From Actinomycetota bacterium (GTDB taxonomy: Bacteria > Actinomycetota > UBA4738 > HRBIN12), in contig VAYF01000082.1 in assembly GCA_005883885.1 (NCBI GenBank), forward strand, positions 1 through 6,270: a stretch of DNA of 6,270 nucleotides. Direction: 5' to 3'. The position numbers were made by a program, and so were the translations under genes. The notes under the pieces are model-generated. The model made no database searches. It was not told the DNA's origin and saw nothing but the letters and a program-made list of their open reading frames with translations. Of the stretch, positions 5,537 through 6,270 are shown piece after piece. The first letter of the stretch is position 1, and each line of letters starts with the position of its first letter.

Positions 5537-6270
5537 TGGCGACCGTCGCGGCCCCGGAGCGGATCGAAGCGCTGGAAGCTCCGGTCCGGCGGACCCCCAA
5601 ACGGTCCTGGAAGAACCTGATCCTGCCGGCCTACACGAAGCTGATCATCGCCTACCTGCTGGTCCCGATCGCGGTGATGATCCTGTACAGCTTCAACGCG
5701 AACACCGCGGCGAACGCGACCGCGCCCAAGGTCTCCTTCCGCTGGCAGGGCTTCACGCTGGACTGGTGGAGGCAGTGGAACGGCGTCCCGGACCTGACCT
5801 CGGCGCTCTGGAACTCGCTCCTGATCGCCGTGCTCAGCACGATCGTCGCCACGATCCTCGGCACCATGATCGCGCTCGCGCTGGTCCGCTACCGGTTCCG
5901 GGGATCGGGCACCCTCGAGGTCGTGATGTTCCTGAACATCGCCGCGCCCGAGATCGTGCTGGGGGCCGCCCTGCTCTCGTTCTTCGTGCTGATCAACTTC
6001 CAGCAGGGCTTGCTCAGCATCTTCGTCGCCCACGTGATGTTCAACATCGCGTTCGTCGCGATCGTGGTCCGTGCTCGATTGTCTGGCTTCAACCGGGAGA
6101 TCGAGGAGGCGGCGCAAGACCTCTACGCCGATGCCGTCCAGACCTTCATCAAGGTCACGCTCCCGCTCATCTGGCCCGGGATCCTGGCCGGGGCGCTGCT
6201 CGCGTTCGCGCTGTCGATCGACGACTTCGTCACGACGAACTTCGTGGCGGGCCAGACCGTCACGTTCCCG
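5536..6270 (+). CDS. potC: Polyamine ABC transporter permease (PotC-like), 3' partial
   Basis: This second permease of the importer runs open for 245 codons to the window end. The ATG at 5536 overlaps the PotB-like stop as TGATG. It has AGGAG at 5523-5527, eight bases upstream, so its translation is probably coupled. After a polar basic N-terminus (1-28), helices lie at roughly 31-52, 92-117, 127-153, 160-180 and 212-228. The EAA loop EAAQDLYADAVQTF (191-204) is followed by VTLPLIWPGI. The segment ALSIDDFVTTNFVAGQ (225-240) is the PotC-type 'S(I/L)DDFV' signature that separates it from PotB. The sixth helix and the C-terminus are beyond the window. The order potD-potB-potC suggests that any cognate ATPase gene (potA) is further downstream or elsewhere. 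Confidence 0.92.
   Translation, partial: MATVAAPERIEALEAPVRRTPKRSWKNLILPAYTKLIIAYLLVPIAVMILYSFNANTAANATAPKVSFRWQGFTLDWWRQWNGVPDLTSALWNSLLIAVLSTIVATILGTMIALALVRYRFRGSGTLEVVMFLNIAAPEIVLGAALLSFFVLINFQQGLLSIFVAHVMFNIAFVAIVVRARLSGFNREIEEAAQDLYADAVQTFIKVTLPLIWPGILAGALLAFALSIDDFVTTNFVAGQTVTFP

Noticed and set aside
5225..6147. Tyr in place of the usual Gly in the EAA loop (EAA..DLYA) of both permeases
   Set aside because: It occurs in both subunits, and I believe DLYA variants exist in the actinobacterial polyamine permeases. The rest of the loop is intact, so I do not read it as a defect.

Overview
The window is G+C-rich, densely packed chromosomal DNA. It has strong third-position G/C bias, GTG starts, a Tat-type lipoprotein signal, purine-rich Shine-Dalgarno sites and TANNNT-like -10 boxes close to start codons. 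Together these fit a high-GC actinobacterium (Actinomycetota), probably an uncultured lineage. That assignment is an inference, because no rRNA or tRNA is present. I see no mobile element, CRISPR array, tRNA, or repeat longer than a few bases.

Left part (1-1063): the last 31 codons of a probable MOSC-domain protein on the + strand converge on a small DinB/maleylpyruvate-isomerase-like protein on the - strand, and the two stop codons overlap. A 79-bp divergent intergenic region separates the DinB gene from a short MgtC/SapB-family membrane protein on the + strand. That gene in turn converges, with a 7-bp gap, on the large gene in the centre.

Centre (1071-3374, - strand): one uninterrupted 767-codon reading frame joins a class III PLP-dependent aminotransferase (about residues 1-423) to an NAD-dependent alanine dehydrogenase (about 424-767). 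At the join the aminotransferase lacks the end of its last helix. The alanine dehydrogenase lacks about 26 N-terminal residues, including the family's pyruvate-binding arginine. This is the most unusual object in the window.

Right part (3417-6270, + strand): a polyamine-type ABC importer operon is transcribed divergently from the fusion gene across 42 bp. It encodes a PotD-like Tat lipoprotein, a PotB-like permease (whose start appears to be a CTG overlapping the potD stop) and a PotC-like permease cut by the window end. No PotA-type ATPase gene is visible; it would have to lie outside.

Working model: the importer brings in putrescine, spermidine or a similar amine. The aminotransferase moves the amino group to pyruvate, giving L-alanine and an aldehyde. 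The alanine dehydrogenase deaminates alanine back to pyruvate, releasing ammonium and NADH. The fused gene would be a pyruvate-recycling deaminase if its second half is active, which the missing arginine puts in doubt.
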